Of a DNA stretch of 64,000 bases, positions 1 to 9,213 are shown piece by piece; within the stretch, counting starts at the first letter, position 1; the number at the start of each line of letters is the position of its first letter. The stretch is taken from the NCBI GenBank assembly GCA_963719975.1, contig CAVRED010000008.1, positions 1-64,000 on the forward strand, given 5' to 3'. The position numbers and the translations under genes were made by a program. Source of the stretch: Poindextera sp963719975. Its GTDB lineage: Bacteria; Pseudomonadota; Alphaproteobacteria; Caulobacterales; Caulobacteraceae. The notes below the pieces were generated by a model. That model was not told the origin of the DNA. It did no database searches and saw only the letters and a list, made by a program, of their open reading frames with translations.

Positions 1-60
1 CAGCACCTTCAGCAGCCGCTTCTCCAGCCGCACGCCCGTCTGCACCCTCTCGATCTGCAT
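1..60 (-). CDS. Partial ribbon-helix-helix-type protein (N-terminus only)
   Basis: Only the first 20 codons lie in the window; the gene runs off the left edge. The ATG at 58-60 opens a reading frame whose residues (TGVRLEKRLLKVL core) resemble the first beta strand and basic helix of short ribbon-helix-helix proteins common in Alphaproteobacteria. These usually bind DNA as dimers and often repress their own promoter. A 16-bp perfect inverted repeat lies 9 bases upstream of the start, where an autoregulatory operator would sit. The family call rests on very few residues. Confidence 0.45.
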   Translation of the reverse strand, partial: MQIERVQTGVRLEKRLLKVL

Positions 61-68
61 GCATTTTA

Positions 69-84
69 TGGTACACCGGTACCA
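69..84. promoter_or_regulatory. Inverted repeat, possible operator of the leftmost gene
   Basis: TGGTAC-ACCG-GTACCA is a perfect 6-bp inverted repeat with a 4-bp spacer. It lies just upstream of the minus-strand start at 60. The position suggests a binding site for a dimeric regulator, perhaps the ribbon-helix-helix product itself. No promoter boxes can be assigned with confidence. Confidence 0.3.
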
Positions 85-113
85 AGGTAACATCAACCCT
101 TGCGACGCTGCGC

Positions 114-1031
114 TCAGGCCGAGATCCGCGTCAGCAAGTGTACGGCCCGCTCGAGCAGGCTCAGCCTGCCCCTGAATACCGCAGGTCCAGACGAGCAGGT
201 AGTAGGTCTGGAACAGCGGCTTGGAACGCGGCGTAGCTCGGGTCGATCGGCTTCAGCCCCGCGTAGGCGTCCCAGAACGCCGGGTCGATCGGTAGGCCAT
301 AGAACAGGCGGGAGAACTCGCTCGAAGCCGGCGAGCACGAAGCGCTGGTCAGTGAACTGATGGTCCTCGATGTCGATGACGCCAAGCAGCGTCCAGCCGC
401 CGGCGTTCTTCTGGACGCCCTGGAAACCGTCTGTGTGTGAAAACACGAACTGCGCCGGCTCGCTCAGCGCCTCGAGCAGCGGTTCACACCGCAGCGCGAC
501 GGCCGCGCGCAGATTTGCCGCCAGGTGGCCCTCGCCGCGGGCCAGCCAACCGCGGAAGCTCGTCGCAAATGCGCTGGGCCAGCGCACGGCGTCCGCTGGG
601 TCCATGCCGACCCAACCGTGGTGCGCGCGGGTTATCGTATGCAGCCGGCCCAGCACCGCGCCCACGCAGGCGGCCCATGCGGGCGAGCCGTCGTCGGGAT
701 CGCCGTCGAGATAGTCGAGAACCGCGTAGTGGAGACCGGCGTCGGCGAGCGTGCCCGACGCCTGCAAGACGGGGACGGCGACGCCGTTCGCGCGCAGGAG
801 GTCGTAGGCCGGAACGAGGTTGCTCCAGCGGGAGCCGTAGACGCGGTCATCGATCCGCTCGGCCGCGAACGGCGGCTCCGGGCTCGCGTTCACGAACTTG
901 ACCACGAAGGACGCGCCGCTGGCGTCGACGCGGAAGACCCGGCCAACCTCGCCGCCGATCAGCGGTCGGATCGCGGCGGCCTCGACGCCGAGTTCGCGCC
1001 GCAGCAGCGGGCCGATCAGGTCTTCATGCAT
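114..1031 (-). CDS. Aminoglycoside-phosphotransferase-like kinase, frameshifted near the C-terminus
   Basis: From the ATG at 1029-1031 the protein reads MHEDLIGPLL and shows an APH-type kinase fold. There is an N-lobe with a conserved Lys (FVVKFVN), a catalytic-loop-like SHTDGFQGVQKN and a metal-binding-like GVIDIED segment. Such enzymes phosphorylate small molecules; the substrate here is unknown. After residue ~235 the sense continues in a second frame (EFSRLFYGLPIDP, ending near 215), then in a third (YYLLVWTCGIQG). It finally returns to the first frame, ending LLTRISA at 114. These shifts almost cancel, which points to base-calling errors rather than decay. It is divergent from the CoA transferase, with about 70 bp between the two starts. 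Confidence 0.7.
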   Translation of the reverse strand: MHEDLIGPLLRRELGVEAAAIRPLIGGEVGRVFRVDASGASFVVKFVNASPEPPFAAERIDDRVYGSRWSNLVPAYDLLRANGVAVPVLQASGTLADAGLHYAVLDYLDGDPDDGSPAWAACVGAVLGRLHTITRAHHGWVGMDPADAVRWPSAFATSFRGWLARGEGHLAANLRAAVALRCEPLLEALSEPAQFVFSHTDGFQGVQKNAGGWTLLGVIDIEDHQFTDQRFVLAGFERVLPPVLWPTDRPGVLGRLRGAEADRPELRRVPSRCSRPTTCSSGPAVFRGRLSLLERAVHLLTRISA

Positions 1032-1101
1032 GGCCGTCCGGGCCTTCGCCGTTTTTCGGAGGCTTGCCGTCTTCGCGCTGAGACCGCAACAATCGACCGC
1101 G

Positions 1102-3589
1102 ATGAGCACAAGCGAGAACGACAAGACCGCCCTGGGCGGAATCCGGAACTCGGAATTGGGGACGGGCAGCGGCCGTCGCCTATTGCGGCAAGCTGTTCGC
1201 CGACTTCGGCGGCGACGTCGCCAAGGTCGAGCCGCCGGGGCGGCGACCCCGACCGCACGATCTGGCCGCCTCTTTGTGGACGTGGGCGGCGGACGGCAGG
1301 GAGAGCGCGCTCTTCGCCTGGTTGAACACGAACAAGCAGAGCGTGATTCCTCGGTCGAAGGACGCCGAACGGCTCCGCGCGATCGCCGGCGCCGCTCGAC
1401 GTTCTGATCGACGCCCGCCACGGCGCGGGCTGGGACGAGGGCGCGACGGGGCACGCGGCCCTGCGCGCGGCCTTCCCCCCACCTGCCACATCGTCTCGCT
1501 GAGCTGGTTCGGGGAGAGCGGACCCTACCGCGACTACGCGGCCACGGACGCAACGGTGCGGGCGCTGGCAGGCTTGGTGCGGCAGGTCGGCAACCTCGGC
1601 GAGACCCCCGTGGTGCAGCCGCAGAGCCAGGCCTACCTGCCGGGCGCGCTCTCGGCGTTCTCGGCGGCGGTGGCGGCGTTGATCGGCGATTCCCGGCGGG
1701 GGCGGAAGTTCGAGGTCAGCATCCACGAAGCCAACGCCTGCGAGCCCGAGTTCCAGGCCGCGGTCACGCTCTCGCTCGGCGCCGAGGAGCGACGCTGGGG
1801 GGTGAACCGGTTCTTCCCCGTCTTCCCTTGTGGAATTCATCCGACCGCCGCGGGCTGGCTCGGGGTGACCTCGTTCTCCAACGACCAGTGGCGCGGCTTC
1901 TGCGACATGCTCGGCTGCCCGGAGCTCCCGGCCAACCCGACGTATGCGACCGCGCCCCAGCGCTTTCTGGCCGCCGATGAAGTCGACGCCGCGATCGGGC
2001 CGGCGCTGATGGTGCGGACGGCGCGCGAGTGGTTCGCCGAGGGCCTGCGCCGGCGCGTGCCGCTGGTGGAGGATTCCCTGTACATGGCGCGGCTTTCTGG
2101 CCTACGCCCGCGCACCGCGTCCACGGCGCCTTCGGCAAGGTCCAGCATCGGCGAGGCCTCGCGAAGCGTCCGTGCCGCCCCAGCACCTGAACGACACGCC
2201 GCCGATCGCCGAGAGCCGCGCCCCGCTGGCCGGCGAGCACACCAGCGCCTGGCGCCCGCAGGCCCGGCGCCAGCGCGGCGGCAAGTGAATGGGCGGCTCT
2301 GCCGCTGGACGGCGTGCGCATCGTCGACCTCACCATGGGCTGGGCCGGCCCGCTGACCACCCGCCAGCTCGCCGACCTGGGCGCCGAGGTGATCAAGGTC
2401 GAGGGCCGCGCCTATCCGGACTGGTGGCGCGGCGGCGACTACAGCGAGGCGGCTATGGCCGACTGGCTGCACGAGAAGGCGCTCTACTTTCAGTTCGTGA
2501 ACCGCAACAAGACCGGCATCACCCTCAACCTGACCCAGCCCGATCTCGCCGACCTCTTGCGCCGGCTGGTGCGCACGGCGGACGCGGTGGTCGAAAACTA
2601 CGCCCAGGACGTCTTGCCCAAGCTCGGCCTCGACTACGCCGGCCTCAGCGCGGAGCGGCCGGACCTGGTGATGGTCTCGATGCCGGCGTAGGCTCCAACA
2701 CGGCGTGGGCCGAGCTGCGCGGCTATGGCTCGACGCTCGAGCACGCTCCGGGCTGCCGAGCATGACAGGCTTCCCCGACGGGCCGCCGACGATGAACCAC
2801 GTGGCCTACGGCGATCCGATCGGCGGCCTGAACGCCTGCGCGGCGGTGCTGACGGCGCTCTTGCACCGCAAGCGCACGGGCGAGGGGCAGTTCGTCGACC
2901 TGAGCCAGGTCGAGTGCATGTTCCCGCTGGTCGCGCCCTGGCTCATCGAGCAGTCGGTCACCGGCAAGGTCGGCCCGCGGCTGGGCAACCGCCACCCGGT
3001 CTTCGTCCCGCACGGCGTCTTCCCGTCAGACGGCGACGACGCCTGGATCGTCGTCGCGGCCACTGACGACGCGGCATGGCGCGCGCTGTGCGAGGTGATC
3101 GATCGGCCGGACCTCGGCGCGGACCCCGCGCTGGCCACGGCGGACGGCCGGCGCGCTGCCGAGGACAGGCTTGAAGCGGCGATCGCCGCCTGGACGAGGC
3201 AGCGCTCGCCTGACGAGGCGATGGAGGCGCTGCAGGCCAGCGGCGTTGCGGCCGGCGTCGCGCGCGGGTTCCACGAGTTCATGCTCTACGAGCCGCAGCT
3301 CACGGCCCGCGGCTACTGGCAGGACGTGCCACACCCGCACCTCGAATGGACCATGCAGCCCTCGCCCGCCTTCCGCGAAGACGGAGAGCCCTATCCGGTC
3401 CGTTTCCCCGCGCCGACGCTCGGTCAGTCGACCCGCGAGGTGCTGAGCCGCATCCTCGGCGTCACCGACGTGGAGATGGATCGTCTTGAGGCCGCGGCGA
3501 TCATCGGCGAGACGCCGATCCCCATGGCCGAGCGCCGCCCGCGCAGCTCCGCCCTGTTGCACGAGGCGGCCGCGGGCGGCGGAGACTAG
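1102..3589 (+). CDS. Two-domain class III CoA transferase (CaiB/BaiF family), frameshifted
   Basis: The gene encodes two CaiB/BaiF CoA-transferase modules in tandem, about 830 codons. Domain 1 starts MSTSENDKTALGGI, then carries YCGKLFADFGGDVAKVEPPG (near 1181) and FGESGPYRDYAATD (~1509). Domain 2 starts near 2305 (RIVDLTMGWAGPLTTRQLADLGAEVIKVEG) and continues to GVTDVEMDRLEAA and a stop at 3587-3589. Family members move CoA between organic acids. Double-length versions are known in Actinobacteria and Alphaproteobacteria, often in steroid, terpenoid or aromatic acid catabolism. At least four frame changes occur (about 1150, 1240, 2080-2290 and 2690-2750); one is a single extra base in a G/C run at ~1238. 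The downstream P450 and the crotonase further on suggest a catabolic setting. Confidence 0.8.
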
Positions 3590-3626
3590 GCTGGCGCCGA
3601 ACAGGCAGTGAATTCTCCAGACATGA

Positions 3627-4934
3627 ATGACAGCACAGCCGATTTCAGTTCCGTCATCCGCTGCTTCCGCGTTTGATGCGGCCAGCGACCCGACGGAGGC
3701 CGGCATGATCGACGCACCTGACGAGCGCCACCGGCAGCTCGACCGGCTGCGCCGCGAGCACCCCGCGCACCTCGACGAGGCGAGCCGGACGTTCGTCCTC
3801 ACGCGCATGGCGGACGCCCGCGCATGGCTGAGCGATGCGAGCCAATGGAAGGACGCCGACCAGGCCGAGGAGGGCGCGCTGATCCGCCTCTTCAAGCCGC
3901 CCAACATGAACCGGCCAGGCGACCGCAACAGCGGCATCGGCTGGATGGACGACCCCGACGGCGCCCGCGTGCGCCGGCCATCCAGGCGGCGCTGGTCGCC
4001 GCCGGCGGGCTTAAGACCGGCCGTCGAAGCGATCGTCGCCGCCCAGCTCGAGCGGCTGGACCCACAAGGCTTCGACGTGCTCGCCGACTTCGCCATGCCG
4101 ATCCCCGTCGCCGTGATCGGAACCTTGTTCGGGGTCGACACCGCGGACGTCCCGCGCTTTCGCGCCTGGTCCGAAGCGGTGCTGAGCATCTTCGATCCGA
4201 ACCGGACCGAGGCGCAGAGCGCCGCGGGGGCCCGCCATCGAGGGCATCTGCGACTACCTCGACCAGGCGATGGCCGAGCGCCGCCGCGCGCCGACCGACG
4301 ACCTCATCTCCGACCTGATCGCCGAACAGGCCGCGTCCGGCGCCCTCAGCGACAGCGAGATCCGCGTCAACTGCTTCAACCTCATCCTCGGCGGCAATGT
4401 CACCACAGCCGACCTGATCGCCAACGGCGTCAACCTTCTGCTGCGCAATCCGGACCAGCTCGCCGAGCTCAGGGCCGATCCGGCCCTGGTCAGCTCGGCG
4501 GTCGAAGAGATCCTGCACATGGAGCCGCCCACGGAAGGGACCCAGCGGGTCGCCGCGCGCGACCAGGACCTCGCCGGGTGTCCGATTCGGATGCGGCAGG
4601 TGGCGGCGGTAATGATCCCCGCGGCCAATCGCGACCCGTCGGTCTTCAAGGACCCGCACCGTTTCGACATCGCCCGCCGCGACGGGCCGCACATGAGCTT
4701 CGGGTCCGGCGCGCACATCTGCATCGGCGCGCCGCTCGCCAGGCTGGAGGCGCGCGTCGCCATCGCCGCGCTGTTCGAGCGCTTTCCCGCGCTCAGGCTG
4801 GCCGACCCGACCGCCCCGCCCCGCTGGCGGCCCATCCCCACTTCCGCGGCCTCGAAGCGCTGCCGGTGACAGCGGCCGGCCCTGGCGATGGTCGCCAGCC
4901 GATCGGGCGGCAGCCCGCCAAAGCCGGCGCGTGA
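3627..4934 (+). CDS. Cytochrome P450, frameshifted
   Basis: A soluble bacterial P450 of about 430 residues. Visible landmarks are the I-helix region GGNVTTAD (~4390), the ExxR helix EEILHMEPPTEGTQR, a perfect haem loop FGSGAHICIG (~4700) with the axial Cys, and the closing strand FRGLEALPV. It should hydroxylate or demethylate a small hydrophobic substrate with separate ferredoxin partners, none of which lies next to it. Frame changes occur near 3970-4010 (a compensating pair), at ~4228 in a run of G, and near 4840. The reconstructed stop is at 4932-4934, overlapping the next start. It follows the CoA transferase by 37 bp and is probably cotranscribed with it. Confidence 0.8.
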   Translation: MTAQPISVPSSAASAFDAASDPTEAGMIDAPDERHRQLDRLRREHPAHLDEASRTFVLTRMADARAWLSDASQWKDADQAEEGALIRLFKPPNMNRPGDRNSGIGWMDDPDGARVRRPSRRRWSPPAGLRPAVEAIVAAQLERLDPQGFDVLADFAMPIPVAVIGTLFGVDTADVPRFRAWSEAVLSIFDPNRTEAQSAAGARHRGHLRLPRPGDGRAPPRADRRPHLRPDRRTGRVRRPQRQRDPRQLLQPHPRRQCHHSRPDRQRRQPSAAQSGPARRAQGRSGPGQLGGRRDPAHGAAHGRDPAGRRARPGPRRVSDSDAAGGGGNDPRGQSRPVGLQGPAPFRHRPPRRAAHELRVRRAHLHRRAARQAGGARRHRRAVRALSRAQAGRPDRPAPLAAHPHFRGLEALPVTAAGPGDGRQPIGRQPAKAGA

Positions 4935-6850
4935 TGGCCATGGACGCCGCCCTGCCCGACGAGCGCGCCGCGCCCCTCGCCGGGTTCGCCCGCCTGCGCC
5001 CGATCTTCACGCTCGGCGCGCCCCTTGTCGGGTGGTTCCTGATCTACAACGTCATGAGCATCGTGGCGGTTGGGGTCCTCGGCCACCTCGGGAACGCCGC
5101 GATCGCCGGCGTCGGCGTGGCGGGCGCGATCTACGCGGCCATCAGCGCCCTCCTGAACGGGGTCGACACCGGCGTGCAGGCGATCGTCGCGCGCACCACC
5201 GGCGCTGGCCGTGCCGGCCGCATCGCCGACGTGCTCGCCGCCGCTCACGCCGGAGCGATCCCGCTCGCCCTTGTCGTCGCCGCCGCCACCTGGGCGTTTG
5301 GCCCCGCGCTGGTCGCCCTCCTCCTCCCCGACCACGCTGCGGCGGCGGCCGGCGGCGCGTGGATCCGGGCCGCCGCGCCCTCCGCCGTCCTGCTGGCGGT
5401 CACGCTGCCGATCAACGCCGCCTGGATCGGCTCGGGCCGCCCGGCGATCGCCATGGCGGTGACGGCGGTGACGGCTCCGCTGCAGATCGCTCTGACGTTC
5501 GTTTTCGTGCTGGGCCTTGGGCCGCTCCGCGGCTTCGGAGCGGCGGGGTCCGCGCTTGCCATGGCGGCGACCATGCTGGCCGGCGTCTTCGTCCAGGTCG
5601 TGCTCGCGTTTCGCCTCATCCCAGCCTTCATGCGTGTTCGTCCCCGTGCGGCGGGGGTGGCTGAGATCGCCGGCATCGGCTGGCCGATCAGCGCGCAGCA
5701 GAGCCTTTCGCAGGTCGCGCTGATGGCGGTGTTCGCGGTCATCGCCCAGCTGGGCGCGGCCCCCGCGGCGATCGCCAACGTGCTCCTCACCTTGACCGGC
5801 TTTCCCGCCCAGTTCGGGACGGGCCTCGGGATCGCGGCGGCGACGTTGGCCGGCCAGGCGCTCGGCCGCGGCGACGCCGGCGCAGCCCGCGCCTGGGGCT
5901 GGCGGACGACGGCGGTTTGCGTCGCGCTCACCGCGCCGATGGGCCTTGCGCTGGCTCTCGCGCCGCACGCGCTGCTGGCGCCCTTCCTGCGCGATCCGGC
6001 AACCCTGGCGGCGGCGATCCTGCCGGCGCGGATCGCAGGTTATGGCGTCGCGATCGGCACGGCCTCGACCGTGCTGGGCTTCGCGTTCCGCGGCGCCGGC
6101 GCCACGAAGATCGCCGCCCTCGTGCCGTTCGTCAGCCTCTGGTTCATCCAGCTGCCGCTCATGGCCTGGATCGGGATTGACCTGCATCAGGGCCTGGTCG
6201 GCATCATCTGGGTGCTGACGTTCGTGACGACCGCCGACCTTGTCGTGCTGGCGCTGTTGTGGGCCGGCGGATCGTGGACCCGCGTGTGGATCGCCACGGC
6301 CGCCGGGCCGGTCGCGCTGCCCGCCAGGGTTCGGCGCATCGCGGTCCTCGGCGGCGCCGGCGCCGGCAAGTCGACCCTCGCGCGGCGGCTCGGCGAGGCG
6401 CTCGGCCTGCCCGTCATCCACCTCGATCGGCTGGCCTATGGCCCTGGCTGGAAGCGCCGCGACGGCCGCGCGCTCGCCGCCGACCTCGCGCCAGCCCTCG
6501 AGCCGGACGGTTGGATCGTCGAAGGGACCTACGCCGAGGCGAGCGCGCTCACGCTTCCCCAGGCCGATCTTGTGCTCTGGCTCGATCAACCGGTTTGGCG
6601 GCGGCTCTATCGCGCCTGGCGCAAGACCGTGATCCACCGAGGCCGGCCGCGCGCCGACCGGCCGGACGACTGCCAGGAGGCCTTCGGCTGGCGCTATGCC
6701 TGGATGGTGCTCAGCTTCGGCGGCTGGACGGCGCCGCTTGCCGCCCGCCTCGAAGCCGCAGCCGCCGGCCCGGTCCTTCGCCTGAGCGGCGACGCCGAGG
6801 CGCGCCGGCTCGTCGACGAGGTCGCGCGCTCACACGGCGACGGCCGCTGA
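4931..6850 (+). CDS. MATE efflux transporter fused to a FlaR-like P-loop kinase
   Basis: Residues ~1-460 are a MATE/NorM-type multidrug and cation antiporter: hydrophobic helices throughout, with an FNVMSIVAVGVLG-like first helix region and the repeated 6-helix halves. Residues ~465-640 form a separate P-loop protein: Walker A GGAGAGKSTLARRL, a LID-like RRLYRAWRKTVIHRGR, and a WRYAWMVLSF tail. This matches adenylate-kinase-like topology-modulation (FlaR) proteins, normally about 170 residues and free-standing. The frame is uninterrupted across the junction (~6290-6340). Starts at 4931 (GTG), 4934 and 4940 (ATG) are all possible; the first overlaps the P450 stop. The fusion may be real or may reflect a lost stop codon. 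Confidence 0.75.
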   Translation: MMAMDAALPDERAAPLAGFARLRPIFTLGAPLVGWFLIYNVMSIVAVGVLGHLGNAAIAGVGVAGAIYAAISALLNGVDTGVQAIVARTTGAGRAGRIADVLAAAHAGAIPLALVVAAATWAFGPALVALLLPDHAAAAAGGAWIRAAAPSAVLLAVTLPINAAWIGSGRPAIAMAVTAVTAPLQIALTFVFVLGLGPLRGFGAAGSALAMAATMLAGVFVQVVLAFRLIPAFMRVRPRAAGVAEIAGIGWPISAQQSLSQVALMAVFAVIAQLGAAPAAIANVLLTLTGFPAQFGTGLGIAAATLAGQALGRGDAGAARAWGWRTTAVCVALTAPMGLALALAPHALLAPFLRDPATLAAAILPARIAGYGVAIGTASTVLGFAFRGAGATKIAALVPFVSLWFIQLPLMAWIGIDLHQGLVGIIWVLTFVTTADLVVLALLWAGGSWTRVWIATAAGPVALPARVRRIAVLGGAGAGKSTLARRLGEALGLPVIHLDRLAYGPGWKRRDGRALAADLAPALEPDGWIVEGTYAEASALTLPQADLVLWLDQPVWRRLYRAWRKTVIHRGRPRADRPDDCQEAFGWRYAWMVLSFGGWTAPLAARLEAAAAGPVLRLSGDAEARRLVDEVARSHGDGR

Positions 6851-7774
6851 GAGCTTCTTCATCAGCCAGTCGAGGCCGGCGTCGGGGGCTTGCCGTCGAA
6901 CCGCCCGCACGGTGAACCGGAACGCGCCGAACGGCTGGTCGAGCACCTGCAGGCCGAAGCGGGCCGCATAGCGGGTGGCGAGGCTGCGCGGACAGTCGGC
7001 CATCGCGTCGGTGTTGGCGGCGATCAGCATCGCCGTCTCCCAGCTGCTCACGTAGGCGTGGGTGCGGATGACGTTTGGCGGCGGAATGCCGCCGTAGCTG
7101 GCCTCCATCGCCTTGCGGTCCACCGGCGGCTGGTCGGCGAGCGGCCCGTCCGGGCTGCCTATGAAGATGTGGCCGGCCATCGCGTAGGTCGCCAAATCGA
7201 CGCGGCCCTGCGCCAGCGGATGACCCTTTCGCGCGATCACGCAGTACTCGTCGTCGTACAGCGGAGCCACCGCCAAGTCGGGCGCGGCATGGTCGAAGAC
7301 GCCCAGCGCCATGTCCACCTCGCCCCGCCGCACCGCGCGCAGCGCCTGGTCGAGGACGACCCAGCGGGCCGAGAAGGTCGCCAGCGGCGCCTCCTCGCGA
7401 AACGCTTCGACCAGGCGCGGGCCGATCAGGCTTTCGATCGGGTCCGCGCAAGCGAGCCTGAAGCGGCGGCGGCTGGTGCGCGGATCGAACGCGGTTTCGC
7501 CGCTCATGGTCTGGCCGATCGCCTCGATGAGGGCCTCGATCTGCGGACCGAGTTCCAGTGCGCGCTGGGTCGGCTCGAGCCCATGCGAGCGGCGGATGAA
7601 CAACGGGTCGGCGAACACGTCGCGCAGGCGCGTGAGCGCATGGCTGATCGCCGATGGGCTCAAGCCCAGCTGCTGTGCGACGGCGCTCGCCCGCCGGCGG
7701 GCGAGGAGCTCGCGGAAGATCAGCAGAAGCCCGCCGTCGAGCTTCCTGATTTGCAGCTGGTCGAATTCAGCCAT
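6830..7774 (-). CDS. LysR-family transcriptional regulator
   Basis: A 314-residue LysR-type regulator. The N-terminal winged helix (AVAQQLGLSPSAISHALTRLRDVFADPLFIRR, ~residues 33-63) is typical of the NodD/LeuO/SyrM branch. It is followed by a periplasmic-binding-protein-like effector domain. The frame is intact. The 3' end overlaps the convergent MATE-kinase gene by 21 bp. The inverted-repeat element at 7796-7983 lies just upstream of its start. Its targets may be the crotonase-amidohydrolase pair transcribed in the same direction upstream, but nothing in the sequence proves this. Confidence 0.88.
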   Translation of the reverse strand: MAEFDQLQIRKLDGGLLLIFRELLARRRASAVAQQLGLSPSAISHALTRLRDVFADPLFIRRSHGLEPTQRALELGPQIEALIEAIGQTMSGETAFDPRTSRRRFRLACADPIESLIGPRLVEAFREEAPLATFSARWVVLDQALRAVRRGEVDMALGVFDHAAPDLAVAPLYDDEYCVIARKGHPLAQGRVDLATYAMAGHIFIGSPDGPLADQPPVDRKAMEASYGGIPPPNVIRTHAYVSSWETAMLIAANTDAMADCPRSLATRYAARFGLQVLDQPFGAFRFTVRAVRRQAPDAGLDWLMKKLSAAVAV

Positions 7775-7795
7775 GGCTCATTTGAGCACACCGGC

Positions 7796-7983
7796 TCATC
7801 CCCGCGAAGCGGGACAGACCGGCGTGGTCGAAGCGGCGGCGCGTCAGGACTTAACCACCAAGCACACCAAGCACACCAAGAGGCTGCGACTGGCCGCAGC
7901 TGCTGAGCTCTCTCAGAACCCTTGGTGTGCTTGGTGTGCTTGGTGGTTGAAAACGCCTGGGTCCCCGCTTTCGCGGGGATGAG
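7796..7983. repeat. Nested inverted-repeat (palindromic) element
   Basis: A perfect 28-bp inverted repeat (7853-7880 and 7921-7948) is built from tandem CCAAGCACA units. It encloses 40 bp holding two further hairpins (GCTGCG/CGCAGC and CTGAG/CTCAG). Outside it, a second, slightly imperfect pair (CTCATCCCCGCGAA near 7796 and its complement ending near 7983) closes the element. Read as RNA it would form a long stem carrying a small multi-branched head. It lies between two minus-strand genes and codes for nothing. It resembles dispersed palindromic repeats of bacterial intergenic regions (REP/MITE-like). The outer arm contains the PAFAGM-encoding type of repeat known from many proteobacteria. 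Confidence 0.8.
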
Positions 7984-7984
7984 T

Positions 7985-9202
7985 TCAGACCACGGCCTCG
8001 CCGTTCAGGAACGCTTCGGCCATGGCGCAGTGCATGGCGACGCCGCGGGCCATGACCCGCTCGTCGAGCACCATGCGGTTGGAGTGCAGGCCGCAGCAGC
8101 TGTGGTAGTCGCCGCCCTCGGGCACGGCGCCCAGGAAGGCCATCGCGCCCGGCATCTGCTGCAGCACGTAGGCGAAGTCCTCGGCGCCCATCATCGGCGT
8201 CGGCATGGTGCGCCAGGCGTGCTCGCCAAAAAGGGCGATCGCCGTGCGTTCGGCGAGATCGACGATCCGGCCGTCGCAGACGGTGACCGGGAAACCCGGC
8301 GAGATCTCGACCTCGGCCTTCGCGGCGTGGGCGAGCGCCACGTGCGTCGCCACCCGCGCTATGCCCTCGTGCAGCAGCGTGCGGATGCGCTCGTCGAGCG
8401 CGCGGATGGTGCCAAGGAGCGTCGCCGTTTCGGGGATGACGTTGTCCGTGGTGCCGCTCTCCATCTTGCCGACGGTGACGACGGCGGACTCGTGCGGCGG
8501 CGCCTTGCGGCTGACCAGGGTCTGCAGCGCCAGGACGACCTCGGCGGCGATCGGCACCGGGTCGATGGTCTCGTGCGGCATGGCGCCATGGCCGCCCTTG
8601 CCGGTGATCTTGATCTCGAACTCGTCGGCGGAGGCGAGCAGCGGGCCGGTGCGGCTGGCGAACATGCCGGCCGGCATGTTGGGCGAGATGTGCAGCGCGA
8701 AGGCCGCGTCGGGCCGCGGGTTGTCGAGCAGCCCGTCCTCCAACATGTACTTCGCGCCGTGCCAGCCCTCCTCGCCCGGCTGGAACATGAAGACGACGGT
8801 CCCGTTCAGCTTGTCGCGCTGGGCGCACAGCGCCCGGGCGGCGCCGGCGAGCATGGCCACGTGCGTGTCGTGGCCGCAGGCGTGCATCGCCCCCTCGATC
8901 CCCGAGGCGAAGTCGAGCCCGGTGTCCTCGCGCAGCGGCAGCGCGTCCATGTCGCCGCGCAACAGCACGGTGCGCCCATTTTGCGGACCGCGCAGGATGG
9001 CGATGAGGCCGGTGGTCGACGGGCCTTCGCGCAGCTCGAGCGGCAGGCCTTCGAGCGCGCGCTTGATCTTGGCGGTGGTCCTTGGGCAGTCGAGTCCGAG
9101 TTCGGGCTCGGCATGGATGGCGCGGCGGAGCGCGATGGCGTCCCCGAGCAGCGCCTCTCCGCTCGTCGTCCAGAGCTCGCGATCGATCACCACGGCGTTC
9201 AT
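7985..9202 (-). CDS. M20-family amidohydrolase (hippurate hydrolase-like)
   Basis: A 405-residue M20D metallo-amidohydrolase of the hippurate/N-acyl-amino-acid hydrolase type. Visible motifs are RGDMDALPL, the metal-binding ACGHDTHVAMLAGAA, FQPGEEGWHGAKYM and the dimerisation-domain signature TGKGGHGAMPHE, with a late GAEDFAYVL. It hydrolyses N-acyl or N-aroyl amides in the cytoplasm. The start at 9202 is preceded by an AGAGGGGA ribosome-binding site. It follows the enoyl-CoA hydratase gene by only 11 bases, so the two are probably one operon. The frame is intact and the length is normal. Confidence 0.9.
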   Translation of the reverse strand: MNAVVIDRELWTTSGEALLGDAIALRRAIHAEPELGLDCPRTTAKIKRALEGLPLELREGPSTTGLIAILRGPQNGRTVLLRGDMDALPLREDTGLDFASGIEGAMHACGHDTHVAMLAGAARALCAQRDKLNGTVVFMFQPGEEGWHGAKYMLEDGLLDNPRPDAAFALHISPNMPAGMFASRTGPLLASADEFEIKITGKGGHGAMPHETIDPVPIAAEVVLALQTLVSRKAPPHESAVVTVGKMESGTTDNVIPETATLLGTIRALDERIRTLLHEGIARVATHVALAHAAKAEVEISPGFPVTVCDGRIVDLAERTAIALFGEHAWRTMPTPMMGAEDFAYVLQQMPGAMAFLGAVPEGGDYHSCCGLHSNRMVLDERVMARGVAMHCAMAEAFLNGEAVV

Positions 9203-9213
9203 GGGGGTCCCCT

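Noticed and set aside
4793..6637. A 614-codon minus-strand frame
   Set aside because: It is antisense to the MATE-kinase gene and has only low-complexity Arg/Asp/Gly sequence.
7853..7948. CRISPR array, because of repeated CACACCAAG units
   Set aside because: Units are directly abutting 9-mers forming two complementary arms; there are no unique spacers and no cas genes.
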